From Bacteroidales bacterium (GTDB lineage: Bacteria; Bacteroidota; Bacteroidia; Bacteroidales; F082), in contig JALNZT010000025.1 of the NCBI GenBank assembly GCA_023229135.1, positions 1-64,000 of the forward strand: DNA of 64,000 nt, in the 5' to 3' direction. The notes under the pieces are model-generated. The model saw nothing but the letters and a program-made list of their open reading frames with translations, was not told the origin of the DNA and made no database searches. A program made the position numbers and the translations under genes. Within the stretch, counting starts at the first letter, position 1. Each line of letters starts with the position of its first letter. Shown piece by piece: positions 27,184 through 35,591 of this stretch.

Positions 27184-29073
27184 ATGATAGTGATGAAAGA
27201 TAAAACAGACACGATAAAAAAATCGCATAGGCGAAGTCAGGAATTCGGTCTTGAGGCCTCGCATATATTTCCTCGACACCAACTGTCGGATTCCGAGCTT
27301 AAAATTCATCTAAAAAAGCATGATGGCTTTCTGGGCATTGCTGAGCCTTTTCTCCAACAACTGTATGAAATTGTTAGTGGCTCAGGTTTTTTTATTAATC
27401 TAACAGATTCAAATGGTTGCATCCTAAGTATTTATGGCGATAGAGAGGTATTGGATGAAGCCGAAAAATTAAAAATGATTCCTGGTGCCTACATGAATGA
27501 GTCTTCCATAGGAACAAATTCTATGGGACTCGTACTTAAAGAGATAAACCCCGTCCAAGTTACGTCAAAAGAGCACTTTATTTCGGCCTATTATAAATGG
27601 ACCTGTTCAGCAGCTCCCATAAAGTATAACGAAGAAATACTGGGCTGTATTAATATGACTGGTCATGCTGAAAATGTTCATCCGCATAGTCTTGGAATGG
27701 TGGTTTCGGCGGCAAAGGCTATCGAAAACAAAATCAAAGCATTAGATAGCATACAGCAGTTGGAAACCAGCAACCAGTTTGCCTTCGCCATGATGAATAA
27801 CCTTTCTTTTGGTGTGATGGCCATCACTATTGCCGACAAAATTGAATGGGTTAACGACACCGCCTGTCGGATGATAAATACCCGTCGCACCGATCTCCTC
27901 CAAAAAGACATTACCGACATTCTTCCCGATTGGAAACGCATTTGCCGGATTGTTTTAAATGAGTTATTATTTATCGACGAGCCTGCTATTTTTGATATCC
28001 CGCACATCAAAGAGCGCTTTTTATTCAACGCCTTTATTATTCGTGGCGAAAAAAACAAAATGCATGGATACCTGATTACTTTCAGACAGTTCAGCCGGGT
28101 TGTTAACTTGATAAAAAAATATTCAGGTTATCAAACAAGATTTACCTTCGACAGTATGTTTGCGCTTTCACCCTCAATGGTAAAACTCAAACAGCAAGCA
28201 CAGAGAATCGCCAAAGAGTCATCCACCGTGCTGCTTACCGGCGAAAGTGGTACCGGCAAAGAAGTTGTTGCGCAGTCGATACACAATGCCTCTTTACGCA
28301 GAGACGCTCCTTTTATCGCCCTTAATTGTGGTGCTATGGCTGAATCTCTAATCGAGAGTGAGTTATTTGGTTATGAGGACGGTGCATTTACAGGAGCAAA
28401 AAGAGGCGGAGCGCCCGGTAAATTCGAGCTTGCCAACCACGGCACTTTATTTTTAGATGAAATAGGAGAAATGCCTCCCGATATGCAAGTACGACTTTTG
28501 CGCAGCATTCAGGAAGGCAGCGTAACACGTATTGGTGGCGAAAAGGAAATAAAACTTGATGTACGCATTATTGCCGCTACCAATAAAAATCTGGAAGAGG
28601 AAATCAAAAATGGAAAATTTCGGTTGGATCTTTATTATAGACTCAATGTTATTCATTTAAAAATTCCGCCATTAAGAAAACGTAAAGAAGATATTCTTCC
28701 AATGGCGCGATTTTTTGCATTGCAAAAAGCCGAAAAAACAAGGCGGCCAATGCCATTTATCTCCACTGAATTTGAAGATTTTCTCCTTAACAACAAATGG
28801 CTGGGAAATGTGCGCGAACTTGAAAATATTATAGAACGGTTTGTAGTGATGGAAGGCGATTATTCATTTATGGATGGAGCCAAAAGTAAGCTAAGCGTTA
28901 AAAATGAATCAGGAACTAATTTGGATTTGGTTGGAAAATCACTTGCTGAGATAGAAAATATAGCTATCCTCAATTGCCTAAAATTACATGATAATAATGT
29001 GTCAAAAGCAGCTAAAAATTTAGGCATCAGTAGAAATACCCTGTATCAGAAACTCAAGAAAATTCAGGAGTAA
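27184..29073 (+). CDS. Sigma-54-dependent transcriptional activator (AcoR/DhaR-like)
   Basis: Enhancer-binding protein of 629 residues. The N-terminus (about 50-185) is GAF-like, with SSIGTNSMGLVLKE and PVQVTSKEHF as in AcoR/DhaR regulators; a PAS-like segment follows at about 195-305. The AAA+ domain carries Walker A GESGTGKE (353-360), the sigma-54 contact loop GAFTGA (400-405) and Walker B LFLDE (422-426). A Fis-type helix-turn-helix (NNVSKAAKNLGISRNTLYQKL) ends the protein. ATG at 27184 or 27193 are both possible starts. It probably controls the adjacent dehydrogenase/hydrogenase genes, which carry a candidate sigma-54 promoter and upstream repeats. The effector is unknown. Confidence 0.93.
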   Translation: MIVMKDKTDTIKKSHRRSQEFGLEASHIFPRHQLSDSELKIHLKKHDGFLGIAEPFLQQLYEIVSGSGFFINLTDSNGCILSIYGDREVLDEAEKLKMIPGAYMNESSIGTNSMGLVLKEINPVQVTSKEHFISAYYKWTCSAAPIKYNEEILGCINMTGHAENVHPHSLGMVVSAAKAIENKIKALDSIQQLETSNQFAFAMMNNLSFGVMAITIADKIEWVNDTACRMINTRRTDLLQKDITDILPDWKRICRIVLNELLFIDEPAIFDIPHIKERFLFNAFIIRGEKNKMHGYLITFRQFSRVVNLIKKYSGYQTRFTFDSMFALSPSMVKLKQQAQRIAKESSTVLLTGESGTGKEVVAQSIHNASLRRDAPFIALNCGAMAESLIESELFGYEDGAFTGAKRGGAPGKFELANHGTLFLDEIGEMPPDMQVRLLRSIQEGSVTRIGGEKEIKLDVRIIAATNKNLEEEIKNGKFRLDLYYRLNVIHLKIPPLRKRKEDILPMARFFALQKAEKTRRPMPFISTEFEDFLLNNKWLGNVRELENIIERFVVMEGDYSFMDGAKSKLSVKNESGTNLDLVGKSLAEIENIAILNCLKLHDNNVSKAAKNLGISRNTLYQKLKKIQE

Positions 29074-29153
29074 AAAAATTTAGCCTTTTAGAATTTACCT
29101 AAAATTCCTGCTTTCAGACTTATATATTCTATCTAAATTACTAACCCTAATAA

Positions 29154-29238
29154 AGGAAACACGAGAAATCTGTCCTGTTTCCTAACACTGTCCTGTTTCC
29201 TAACACCATTTTTTTGGCTTTCTGTCCTTATTCAGGAC
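29154..29238. promoter_or_regulatory. Candidate upstream activator sites (repeat cluster)
   Basis: Two head-to-tail copies of TGTCCTGTTTCCTAACAC (29171-29188, 29189-29206) are preceded by an inverted AGGAAACA (29154-29161) and followed by the palindrome GTCCT...AGGAC (29224-29228, 29234-29238). The cluster ends about 75 bases before the sigma-54 promoter candidate, where enhancer sites of such activators usually lie. Confidence 0.6.
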
Positions 29239-29312
29239 GGTTTCAAAAACTATGCTTGCAACGGCCTGCTAATATCTCTGTAATAGTCATATATACAGCT
29301 TGTTACAAGGCA

Positions 29313-29328
29313 TGGCACATCTATTGAT
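29313..29328 (+). promoter_or_regulatory. Candidate sigma-54 (-24/-12) promoter
   Basis: TGGCAC (29313-29318) is separated by 5 bases from TTGAT (29324-29328), matching the TGGCAC-N5-TTGCA consensus except for the C of the -12 GC and the final base. It lies 48 bases before the alcohol dehydrogenase ATG and downstream of the repeat cluster. Confidence 0.6.
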
Positions 29329-29376
29329 ATGCTATTGACAGCATAACTATTTATTAAACTTTTAAATTTAGATACT

Positions 29377-30543
29377 ATGAACAGATTCACCTTACCAAGA
29401 GACATATACTTCGGCAACGGAAGTATGGAAGTGCTTAAAACCCTCAAAGGATCACGTGCAAGCGTAGTAATTGGCGGAAGCTCCATGAAGCGATTTGGAT
29501 TTCTCGACACCGTTACCGCTTATTTAGAAGAAGCAGGAATGGAAATTCAGTTAATTGATGGCGTCGAGCCCGATCCTTCTGTAGAAACTGTACTTAAAGG
29601 AGCTAAAATGATGCAATCTTTTAATCCAGATTGGATTGTTTCAATTGGAGGAGGTTCGGCCATTGATGCCGCTAAAGCTATGTGGGTTTTTTACGAACAT
29701 CCTGAGGCAAAATTTGAAGATATTGCAAAACCCTTTAATATCCCTGCGCTACGCAATAAAGCACGTTTTGTCGCAATTCCTTCAACAAGTGGAACAGCAA
29801 CTGAAGTAACCGCTTTCTCTGTTATTACTGATTACAAAGTGGGTATCAAATATCCTTTAGCAGATTTTGAAATCACACCCGATATCGCCATCCTGGATGC
29901 TGAAATTGCCTACAAAATGCCGCCACAGTTAACGGCATACACCGGTTTGGATGCGCTCACGCATGCTACAGAAGCTATGACAGCATGTTTGGCCTCAGAT
30001 TTTTCGGATCCACTGGCCCTGAAAGCCATTAAAATGGTAAAAGAAAATCTTATCGCTTCCTATAATGGTGATGAAAAAGCAAGAGATGCCATGCACATCG
30101 CACAATGTTTGGCCGGGATGGCTTTTAGCAACGCTTTGTTAGGAATTTGCCATAGCATGGCCCACAAAACGGGTGCTATATTTGGTATTCCGCACGGATG
30201 TGCCAATGCAATTTATTTACCTTATGTAATTCAATGGAACCGCAAAAATGCCGAAGCAAAATATGCTGAAATTGCCAGATATATCGGTCTTGAAGGTGAT
30301 TCAGATAAAGTTTTGTGCGATGCCTATATTCAATTTATTCGTGATTTAAGTCAACAATTGGGTATCCCATCAAACCTAAGGGATTATGGAATAGACGAGG
30401 CTGAGTTTAGATCAAAACTCTCCACAATCTGCGAGAACGCTGAAAAAGATGCCTGCACAGGAAGCAACCCCAGGGTAACAACTGCTGTGGATTTCGAAAA
30501 CATATTCAACTGCATTTACGAAGGCAAAGAGATTGATTTTTAA
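29377..30543 (+). CDS. Iron-containing alcohol dehydrogenase
   Basis: NAD(P)-dependent group III alcohol dehydrogenase of 388 residues, interconverting aldehydes and alcohols. GGGSAID (91-97) binds the dinucleotide. The metal ligands Asp192, His196, His259 and His273 have exactly the spacing known from FucO (lactaldehyde reductase). The segment GICHSMAHKTGAIFGIPHG is typical of butanol dehydrogenase and the AdhE C-terminal domain. It lies behind a candidate sigma-54 promoter and 85 bases before the ferredoxin/hydrogenase genes, so a shared transcript is likely. A role in disposing of reductant as ethanol or another alcohol is inferred. Confidence 0.93.
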   Translation: MNRFTLPRDIYFGNGSMEVLKTLKGSRASVVIGGSSMKRFGFLDTVTAYLEEAGMEIQLIDGVEPDPSVETVLKGAKMMQSFNPDWIVSIGGGSAIDAAKAMWVFYEHPEAKFEDIAKPFNIPALRNKARFVAIPSTSGTATEVTAFSVITDYKVGIKYPLADFEITPDIAILDAEIAYKMPPQLTAYTGLDALTHATEAMTACLASDFSDPLALKAIKMVKENLIASYNGDEKARDAMHIAQCLAGMAFSNALLGICHSMAHKTGAIFGIPHGCANAIYLPYVIQWNRKNAEAKYAEIARYIGLEGDSDKVLCDAYIQFIRDLSQQLGIPSNLRDYGIDEAEFRSKLSTICENAEKDACTGSNPRVTTAVDFENIFNCIYEGKEIDF

Positions 30544-30628
30544 TACGAACCTGTGTTCAGTTAAAATCAATACAAAAAATTTGAAAGCTGTTCTAGTTGT
30601 CCATTGAAAAACCTTAAATCCGGAAATA

Positions 30629-30880
30629 ATGAAGAATAAAACTGTAATTACTATTTGTTTAGGGAGCTCCTGTTATCGGCGAGGAAACCAAACTATCCTT
30701 GAGGTAATCAAAAATTATCTTGCAGAGCATGACTTAAGTAAAGAGGTAGAATTCAAAGGGCAGCTTTGTACCGACAAGTGTATAGAGGGGCCAAATTTAA
30801 GTATTGATGACGCAAAGTATTCGGGATTTGATACCAATTCGGTTATCAAAGTGTTGAACCATCACTTTTTCAATAAGTAA
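30629..30880 (+). CDS. Thioredoxin-like [2Fe-2S] ferredoxin (NuoE-like), first copy
   Basis: Small electron carrier of 83 residues. CLGSSC (CxxxxC) and CTDKC (CxxxC) supply four cysteines for a [2Fe-2S] cluster as in NuoE/HydC. The N-terminal helical part of full NuoE is missing, so it is a stand-alone ferredoxin domain. It lies 5 bases before the sensory-type hydrogenase. A paralogue, only distantly similar, occurs three genes on. Confidence 0.88.
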   Translation: MKNKTVITICLGSSCYRRGNQTILEVIKNYLAEHDLSKEVEFKGQLCTDKCIEGPNLSIDDAKYSGFDTNSVIKVLNHHFFNK

Positions 30881-30885
30881 ACAAA

Positions 30886-32616
30886 ATGAATAAACTAGAA
30901 GCAATTTATACCGAAGAGACAAACTGCCAGGATTGCTACAAATGTATCCGGCATTGTCCTGTAAAAGCCATTAAGATTGAAAATCATTCTGCTTCAATTA
31001 TTCATAGTCAATGTATATTTTGTGGCAAATGTGTTTCAGTATGCCCTTCGGGAGCAAAAAAATTGAGGAACGATGTTCAAACCGCTAAATTTTTGCTCAA
31101 GCAATCCAAACCTGTAATACTGTCATTGGCACCCAGTTATCCCGTCGATTTTGATAAATACACCAAAGCTCAACTTATTAATGTACTTAAGCAGCTTGGA
31201 TTTGCCAGGATTTCGGAAACAGCGATTGGTGCTGAGATACTTTCAGCAAGCTTAAGCAACTGGCTGCCACAACAAAAACCTGGTGTATATTTATCTTCTT
31301 GCTGCCCGAGCTTGGTACATTTAATCCAAAAGTATTACCCCGATTTATCAGCTAAAATCACGCCATTTAAAAGTCCTGCGCAGGTTCATGCCGCCTATTT
31401 GCGCGAATTATATGGAGATGTTTGTGTCATTTTTGCCGGTCCATGTATTGCAAAGAAAACAGAACTTTCTTACCCGGATAACAATATTAACCTGGCTTTA
31501 AGCTTTCAGGAGTTGGATGAGCTTATACAAGAATCCGGTTTGCAGCCTGAGTTGACCAATAAAACTAACCACGAATCCTTTGAGCCTTTTGAAGCGCAAA
31601 ATGGCAGGGCCTATCCTGTTGATGGAGGCATGCTAAATTCTATGAAACCGAATGTAGCCGGCATGGATGCAAGTTTTATGAGTTTTTCGGGAATTGAAAA
31701 CGTAAAATCGATTTTGAGTAATTTGCCTGAAAAAAATAATGGCCGGCTATTTCTCGAATTGATGACCTGTACCGGTGGTTGCATAAATGGGCCTGGCCGG
31801 ACAAATGATAAATCTATCGCCAAGAATCGACTTCAAATTATTGAGCATAGTGAAGATGTAAATCCTGACATCTACCAACTTGATTTCAATGGAGATATCC
31901 AGCAGAAATACAATTTTTTGAAAGCTGTAAATGGCACTAACTATCCAGAAAGACTAATTATAAAAACGCTCAATGACATTGGTAAAAATATTGAGTTAGA
32001 CGAATTGAATTGTGGCGGTTGCGGCTATTACACCTGTCGGCAATTTGCAAAAGCCATTTTAGACGAAAAGGCAGAACCTCAAATGTGCGTCAGTTATATG
32101 CGCAGAATGGCCCAAAACAAAGCGTCAATATTACTTCAAAAAATGCCTTATGGATTTGTGATTGTGGATGAAGAGCTGAAAATTACCGAAGCCAACAGGC
32201 TGTTTGCAAGTATTTGCGGCCCGGATGTGGTGCTCGCTTACGATGCCAAACCAGGGCTTGAAGGGGCAAATATTAGCAAGGTCACAACATTCTCGCGTTT
32301 GTTTCAGAACTTATTAGAATCAGGGAACGACCGCATCGAAAAACAAATTCAGTTTGACAATACCGTTCTACATGTGTCGGTTTTTACCATCCAGAAACAT
32401 AAAAAGGTATGCGCAATCGTGCAAAATCCTGATACCGGAACCATCAGCAGAGACCACCTTATTGAGCAAATGCAGCAGTTAATTCAGGAAAATATGCAAA
32501 CCGCGCAAAAAGTGGCAGGCTTGCTTGGCGAAAATGCCTCAAAAACAGAATGTGCTATAAATAAAATTATTGACTCCTATAGCGGCGAAAGATATGAAGA
32601 CAAATATGTTTATTGA
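30886..32616 (+). CDS. [FeFe]-hydrogenase-like protein with PAS domain (sensory type, HfsB-like)
   Basis: Protein of 576 residues. Two [4Fe-4S] sites lie at Cys14/17/20/24 and Cys43/46/49/53. The H-cluster motifs are present: SSCCPS (Cys139, Cys140), GPCIAKK (Cys187) and ELMTCTGGCINGPG (Cys295, Cys299), so all four cluster ligands remain, though L1 deviates from TSCCPGW. A third cluster module has Cys376/379/384/401 (NCGGCGYYTC...C), followed by a PAS domain at about 415-510 and a helical tail. This order is known from sensory (group C) hydrogenases and HfsB of Thermoanaerobacterium. It overlaps the phosphatase gene, pointing to hydrogen or redox sensing; catalysis cannot be excluded. Confidence 0.88.
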   Translation: MNKLEAIYTEETNCQDCYKCIRHCPVKAIKIENHSASIIHSQCIFCGKCVSVCPSGAKKLRNDVQTAKFLLKQSKPVILSLAPSYPVDFDKYTKAQLINVLKQLGFARISETAIGAEILSASLSNWLPQQKPGVYLSSCCPSLVHLIQKYYPDLSAKITPFKSPAQVHAAYLRELYGDVCVIFAGPCIAKKTELSYPDNNINLALSFQELDELIQESGLQPELTNKTNHESFEPFEAQNGRAYPVDGGMLNSMKPNVAGMDASFMSFSGIENVKSILSNLPEKNNGRLFLELMTCTGGCINGPGRTNDKSIAKNRLQIIEHSEDVNPDIYQLDFNGDIQQKYNFLKAVNGTNYPERLIIKTLNDIGKNIELDELNCGGCGYYTCRQFAKAILDEKAEPQMCVSYMRRMAQNKASILLQKMPYGFVIVDEELKITEANRLFASICGPDVVLAYDAKPGLEGANISKVTTFSRLFQNLLESGNDRIEKQIQFDNTVLHVSVFTIQKHKKVCAIVQNPDTGTISRDHLIEQMQQLIQENMQTAQKVAGLLGENASKTECAINKIIDSYSGERYEDKYVY

Positions 32617-33757
32617 CGCTGATTATGGCCATAAGCCAAAGTTAGGACAAATTGTTTGTGGTGACGTTTTTATGAATGAAAAGATTAAAAATGAGAACCG
32701 CTTAGTAGCTGTTTTGTCTGATGGCCTTGGATCTGGGATAAAAGCCAACATCCTTGCAAAAATGACAGCTTCTATGGCCTTAAACTTCACGGTTAATAAT
32801 CAACCACTGGAGCGAAGTGCCATATCCATCAAGCAGACCTTACCGATTTGTGAGGTACGCAAAATTGCTTTTGCTACTTTTACCATAGTTGATACCGAAT
32901 TTGATGGCTTTACACGCATTATTGAATATGGAAATCCTCAATTTGTGGTCTTTCGTAGGAATCAACTATTAGCGCTGAAAACAGTCGTCAATGCTGAAAA
33001 CGAACTTTCTGTTTCAGAATTCAATGCTGAAATTGAAGACCGCATAATACTTTTTAGCGATGGCGTTTCGCAATCGGGTATTGGCCGAAAGGATATGCCT
33101 TTTGGCTGGGGAAACTGCGAAATGATTAAATACATCCAAAATAAACTGACCCATAACCCGCATATCTCCGCAAAAGATTTGCAAAAAACAATCATAAGCC
33201 GTGCGTCATTAAATGATAATCTAAAACCGCAGGACGATACCAGTTGTGGTGTTTTATATTTCAGAACACCCCGTCAACTAATCCTTTGCTCAGGGCCGCC
33301 TTACGACAAAAACAAAGACGCGCAAATGGTAGAAATGGTTTCTAATTTCCCGGGTCATAAAGTGATAAGCGGAGGCACCACAGCTCAGATATTTGCCCGC
33401 GAACTGAAAAGACCAGTTGAAGTTGACTTAAGCAATGTGAGCCCCGAATTACCACCTATTGCAACAATTGAAGGGATTGATCTAGTTACAGAAGGGATTT
33501 TAACGCTTGGAAAATCAGCTGAAATTTTGAAAAACAAAGAGCATAATGGTGTTTCGTCCAACAACCCGGCGATGCTTTTGAGCGAAACATTTCTGAATCA
33601 CGATAAAATTACATTTTTAATTGGTACCCGGATCAACGAGGCCCATCAAGATCCTAAAATGCCTGTGGAACTTGAAATCCGCAGAAATGTGATTAAAAAA
33701 ATCGCCTATCTACTTGAGAAAAAATATTTAAAAGAAGTTGAAATCAAATACATCTAA
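32594..33757 (+). CDS. SpoIIE-type PP2C serine phosphatase
   Basis: Cytoplasmic serine/threonine phosphatase of 387 residues in the PP2C/SpoIIE family. The metal-binding pattern is seen as VLSDGLGSG, LFSDGVSQSG and QDDTSC. The C-terminal third (from about RQLILCSGPP) is an extra domain that I cannot name. The ATG at 32594 is preferred over an earlier in-frame ATG at 32570; either way the gene overlaps the preceding hydrogenase gene. A phosphatase next to a PAS-hydrogenase is the arrangement of the hfs locus, where it is thought to relay the sensory state; the target is unknown. Confidence 0.85.
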   Translation: MKTNMFIDADYGHKPKLGQIVCGDVFMNEKIKNENRLVAVLSDGLGSGIKANILAKMTASMALNFTVNNQPLERSAISIKQTLPICEVRKIAFATFTIVDTEFDGFTRIIEYGNPQFVVFRRNQLLALKTVVNAENELSVSEFNAEIEDRIILFSDGVSQSGIGRKDMPFGWGNCEMIKYIQNKLTHNPHISAKDLQKTIISRASLNDNLKPQDDTSCGVLYFRTPRQLILCSGPPYDKNKDAQMVEMVSNFPGHKVISGGTTAQIFARELKRPVEVDLSNVSPELPPIATIEGIDLVTEGILTLGKSAEILKNKEHNGVSSNNPAMLLSETFLNHDKITFLIGTRINEAHQDPKMPVELEIRRNVIKKIAYLLEKKYLKEVEIKYI

Positions 33758-33762
33758 AAAAA

Positions 33763-34020
33763 GTGAAAAAACATAAAGTAACGATCTGTACCGGAACACT
33801 ATGCCATGTAATGGGTGGTTCAGAATTGCCTGCGCTTTCGCAATTTATTCCGCCACAGTATTTGAACCAGGTAGAGATAAAAGGCTCGCCCTGCATAAAC
33901 CATTGTAAAAATCAGGATATGAAACCTCCGTTTGCCGAAATTGACGGTGATATTTTTTGCGAGGCGACGATTGATAAATTGGTGAAAGAATTGATAAAAC
34001 GTATTGAAAATGACAGCTAA
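33763..34020 (+). CDS. Thioredoxin-like [2Fe-2S] ferredoxin, second copy
   Basis: Electron carrier of 85 residues starting at GTG. CTGTLC and CINHC provide the four cysteines of a NuoE-like [2Fe-2S] site. It starts 5 bases after the phosphatase stop and overlaps the start of the downstream hydrogenase by 11 bases, so it is tightly coupled to it and may hand electrons to or from it. Confidence 0.85.
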   Translation: MKKHKVTICTGTLCHVMGGSELPALSQFIPPQYLNQVEIKGSPCINHCKNQDMKPPFAEIDGDIFCEATIDKLVKELIKRIENDS

Positions 34021-35422
34021 CAATAACAATGCGACAATAATTAGGAGAGATTTGCTTGTTCGATTATGTACTGCTTTATTACAAGATAAAGCTGAGGAAA
34101 CCGACAGAATCCCGCTCAATATAAAACCCAAAAAAAGAGGATCAGTAAGGTGTTGCGTTCACAAAGACCGAGCAGTTTTAAAATACAAACTAATGTCTAT
34201 ACTGGGCTACAAAGAATCGGAGGAAACCGATGAATTGCTCCCTATTTCACATTATGTTAAACACGCGAGGGGAATTCAGGATTTTATCATTGATGTGATT
34301 TCAGAAGTGTGCAGCAATTGTCCCTCTGCAAAATACAAGGTAAGCAATTTTTGTATGGCCTGTGAGGCAAGACCTTGCCAGGTTAATTGTCCGAAAAATG
34401 CCATAAGTTTTAAAAGCGGGAAGGCAGAAATTGATGACGACCTCTGTGTTAATTGCGGAAAATGTGCCAAGGAATGTCCTTATCACGCTATTCAATATCA
34501 AGCCAGACCATGCGAGGAATCGTGTGCCGTTGGCGCCATTTATCAAGACGAGCAAGGGTTTGAGCACATCGATAAATCCAAATGCATACTCTGTGGAAAT
34601 TGCATGCAAGCCTGTCCTTTTGGTGCGATAACGCCTTCAAGTACCTTGCCACAGATTATTTCTGAGATAAAATCGGGCAATCAAATCATCGCGATGGTAG
34701 CGCCTTCCATTGCCGGACAGTTTCGACAAGATTTGCATCAAATCTATGGAAGTATTATTTCCCTTGGATTTACTGATCTTTATCCAGTAGCCATTGGGGC
34801 TGATCTCACTGCTGCTCACGAAACCATTGAGCTTCAAGAACATATAGAAAGTAAGGTTACTTCTCCGCTTACGAGTTCGTGTTGTCCGGCCTGGGTCAAA
34901 TTTGTGAAAACACAGACATCGCTCGATGATGATATAATTTCAAACACGCCCAGCCCTTTGGCCTATACAGCCAAAATAGTAAAACAAGAAAACCCCAAGG
35001 CAAAAACAGTTTTTATTGCTCCGTGCATTGCAAAAAAAGCGGAAGCGCAAGCGCTGTCGGATTGCGATTATTGCATTAGTTTTGAAGAGTTGGGCGCCTG
35101 GTTTGTAGCAAGTGGTATTGAAATAAGTGATCAAATGGAATATAAACCAAAGGTGACAGCAAGTTTATTAGGACAAAATTTTGCCATGGCAGGTGGCGTT
35201 TCCCTCGCCATCAAGGAGTCCGTTGAAAACGATTGCCGAATTGAAAATATCCATGGACTGAACAAAGCCAATATCCGACTTATCAAGCAAAAGATAAAAA
35301 GCCATTCATGCGACTTTATGGAAGTAATGTCGTGTGAGGAAGGTTGTCTTGGCGGAAACCTGTCGCTGGTTTCTTCCAGAGAATCCATCAGGATTTATAA
35401 TGCAAAGGCTGAAACCCATTGA
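34010..35422 (+). CDS. [FeFe]-hydrogenase, group B-like (HfsD-like)
   Basis: Iron hydrogenase of 470 residues. The N-terminal third is rich in cysteine, with several [4Fe-4S] motifs including CVNCGKCAKECP and CILCGNCMQACP. The H-domain is intact: SSCCPAW (Cys291, Cys292), APCIAKKAE (Cys339) and EVMSCEEGCLGGN (Cys442, Cys446), counted from the ATG at 34010. That ATG is preferred over the TTG at 34004. The N-terminal cluster layout resembles group B enzymes rather than clostridial CpI. With all ligands and the proton-relay cysteine present, it should be catalytic, provided HydEFG maturases exist elsewhere; they are not in this window. Confidence 0.9.
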   Translation: MTANNNNATIIRRDLLVRLCTALLQDKAEETDRIPLNIKPKKRGSVRCCVHKDRAVLKYKLMSILGYKESEETDELLPISHYVKHARGIQDFIIDVISEVCSNCPSAKYKVSNFCMACEARPCQVNCPKNAISFKSGKAEIDDDLCVNCGKCAKECPYHAIQYQARPCEESCAVGAIYQDEQGFEHIDKSKCILCGNCMQACPFGAITPSSTLPQIISEIKSGNQIIAMVAPSIAGQFRQDLHQIYGSIISLGFTDLYPVAIGADLTAAHETIELQEHIESKVTSPLTSSCCPAWVKFVKTQTSLDDDIISNTPSPLAYTAKIVKQENPKAKTVFIAPCIAKKAEAQALSDCDYCISFEELGAWFVASGIEISDQMEYKPKVTASLLGQNFAMAGGVSLAIKESVENDCRIENIHGLNKANIRLIKQKIKSHSCDFMEVMSCEEGCLGGNLSLVSSRESIRIYNAKAETH

Positions 35423-35484
35423 GATCTAGCAAACCTAATCAACGGGATATTTTAAGCTTGCATAAATTTCCAGATTAGTACAAC

Positions 35485-35535
35485 AAAAAAAACGGTGTTG
35501 ACATCAGACAAGGGTTATGCCAACACCGTTTTCAT
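35485..35535. terminator. Strong bidirectional terminator
   Basis: A perfect 12-bp inverted repeat AAAACGGTGTTG (35489-35500) and CAACACCGTTTT (35521-35532) lies between the converging hydrogenase and pyrophosphatase genes. T-rich flanks on both strands fit intrinsic termination in both directions. Confidence 0.85.
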
Positions 35536-35591
35536 AATTTTTCTTTGGTTTAGAATGCTACCGCTAGCAAATCTGCACCGGCTTCTAAAAA

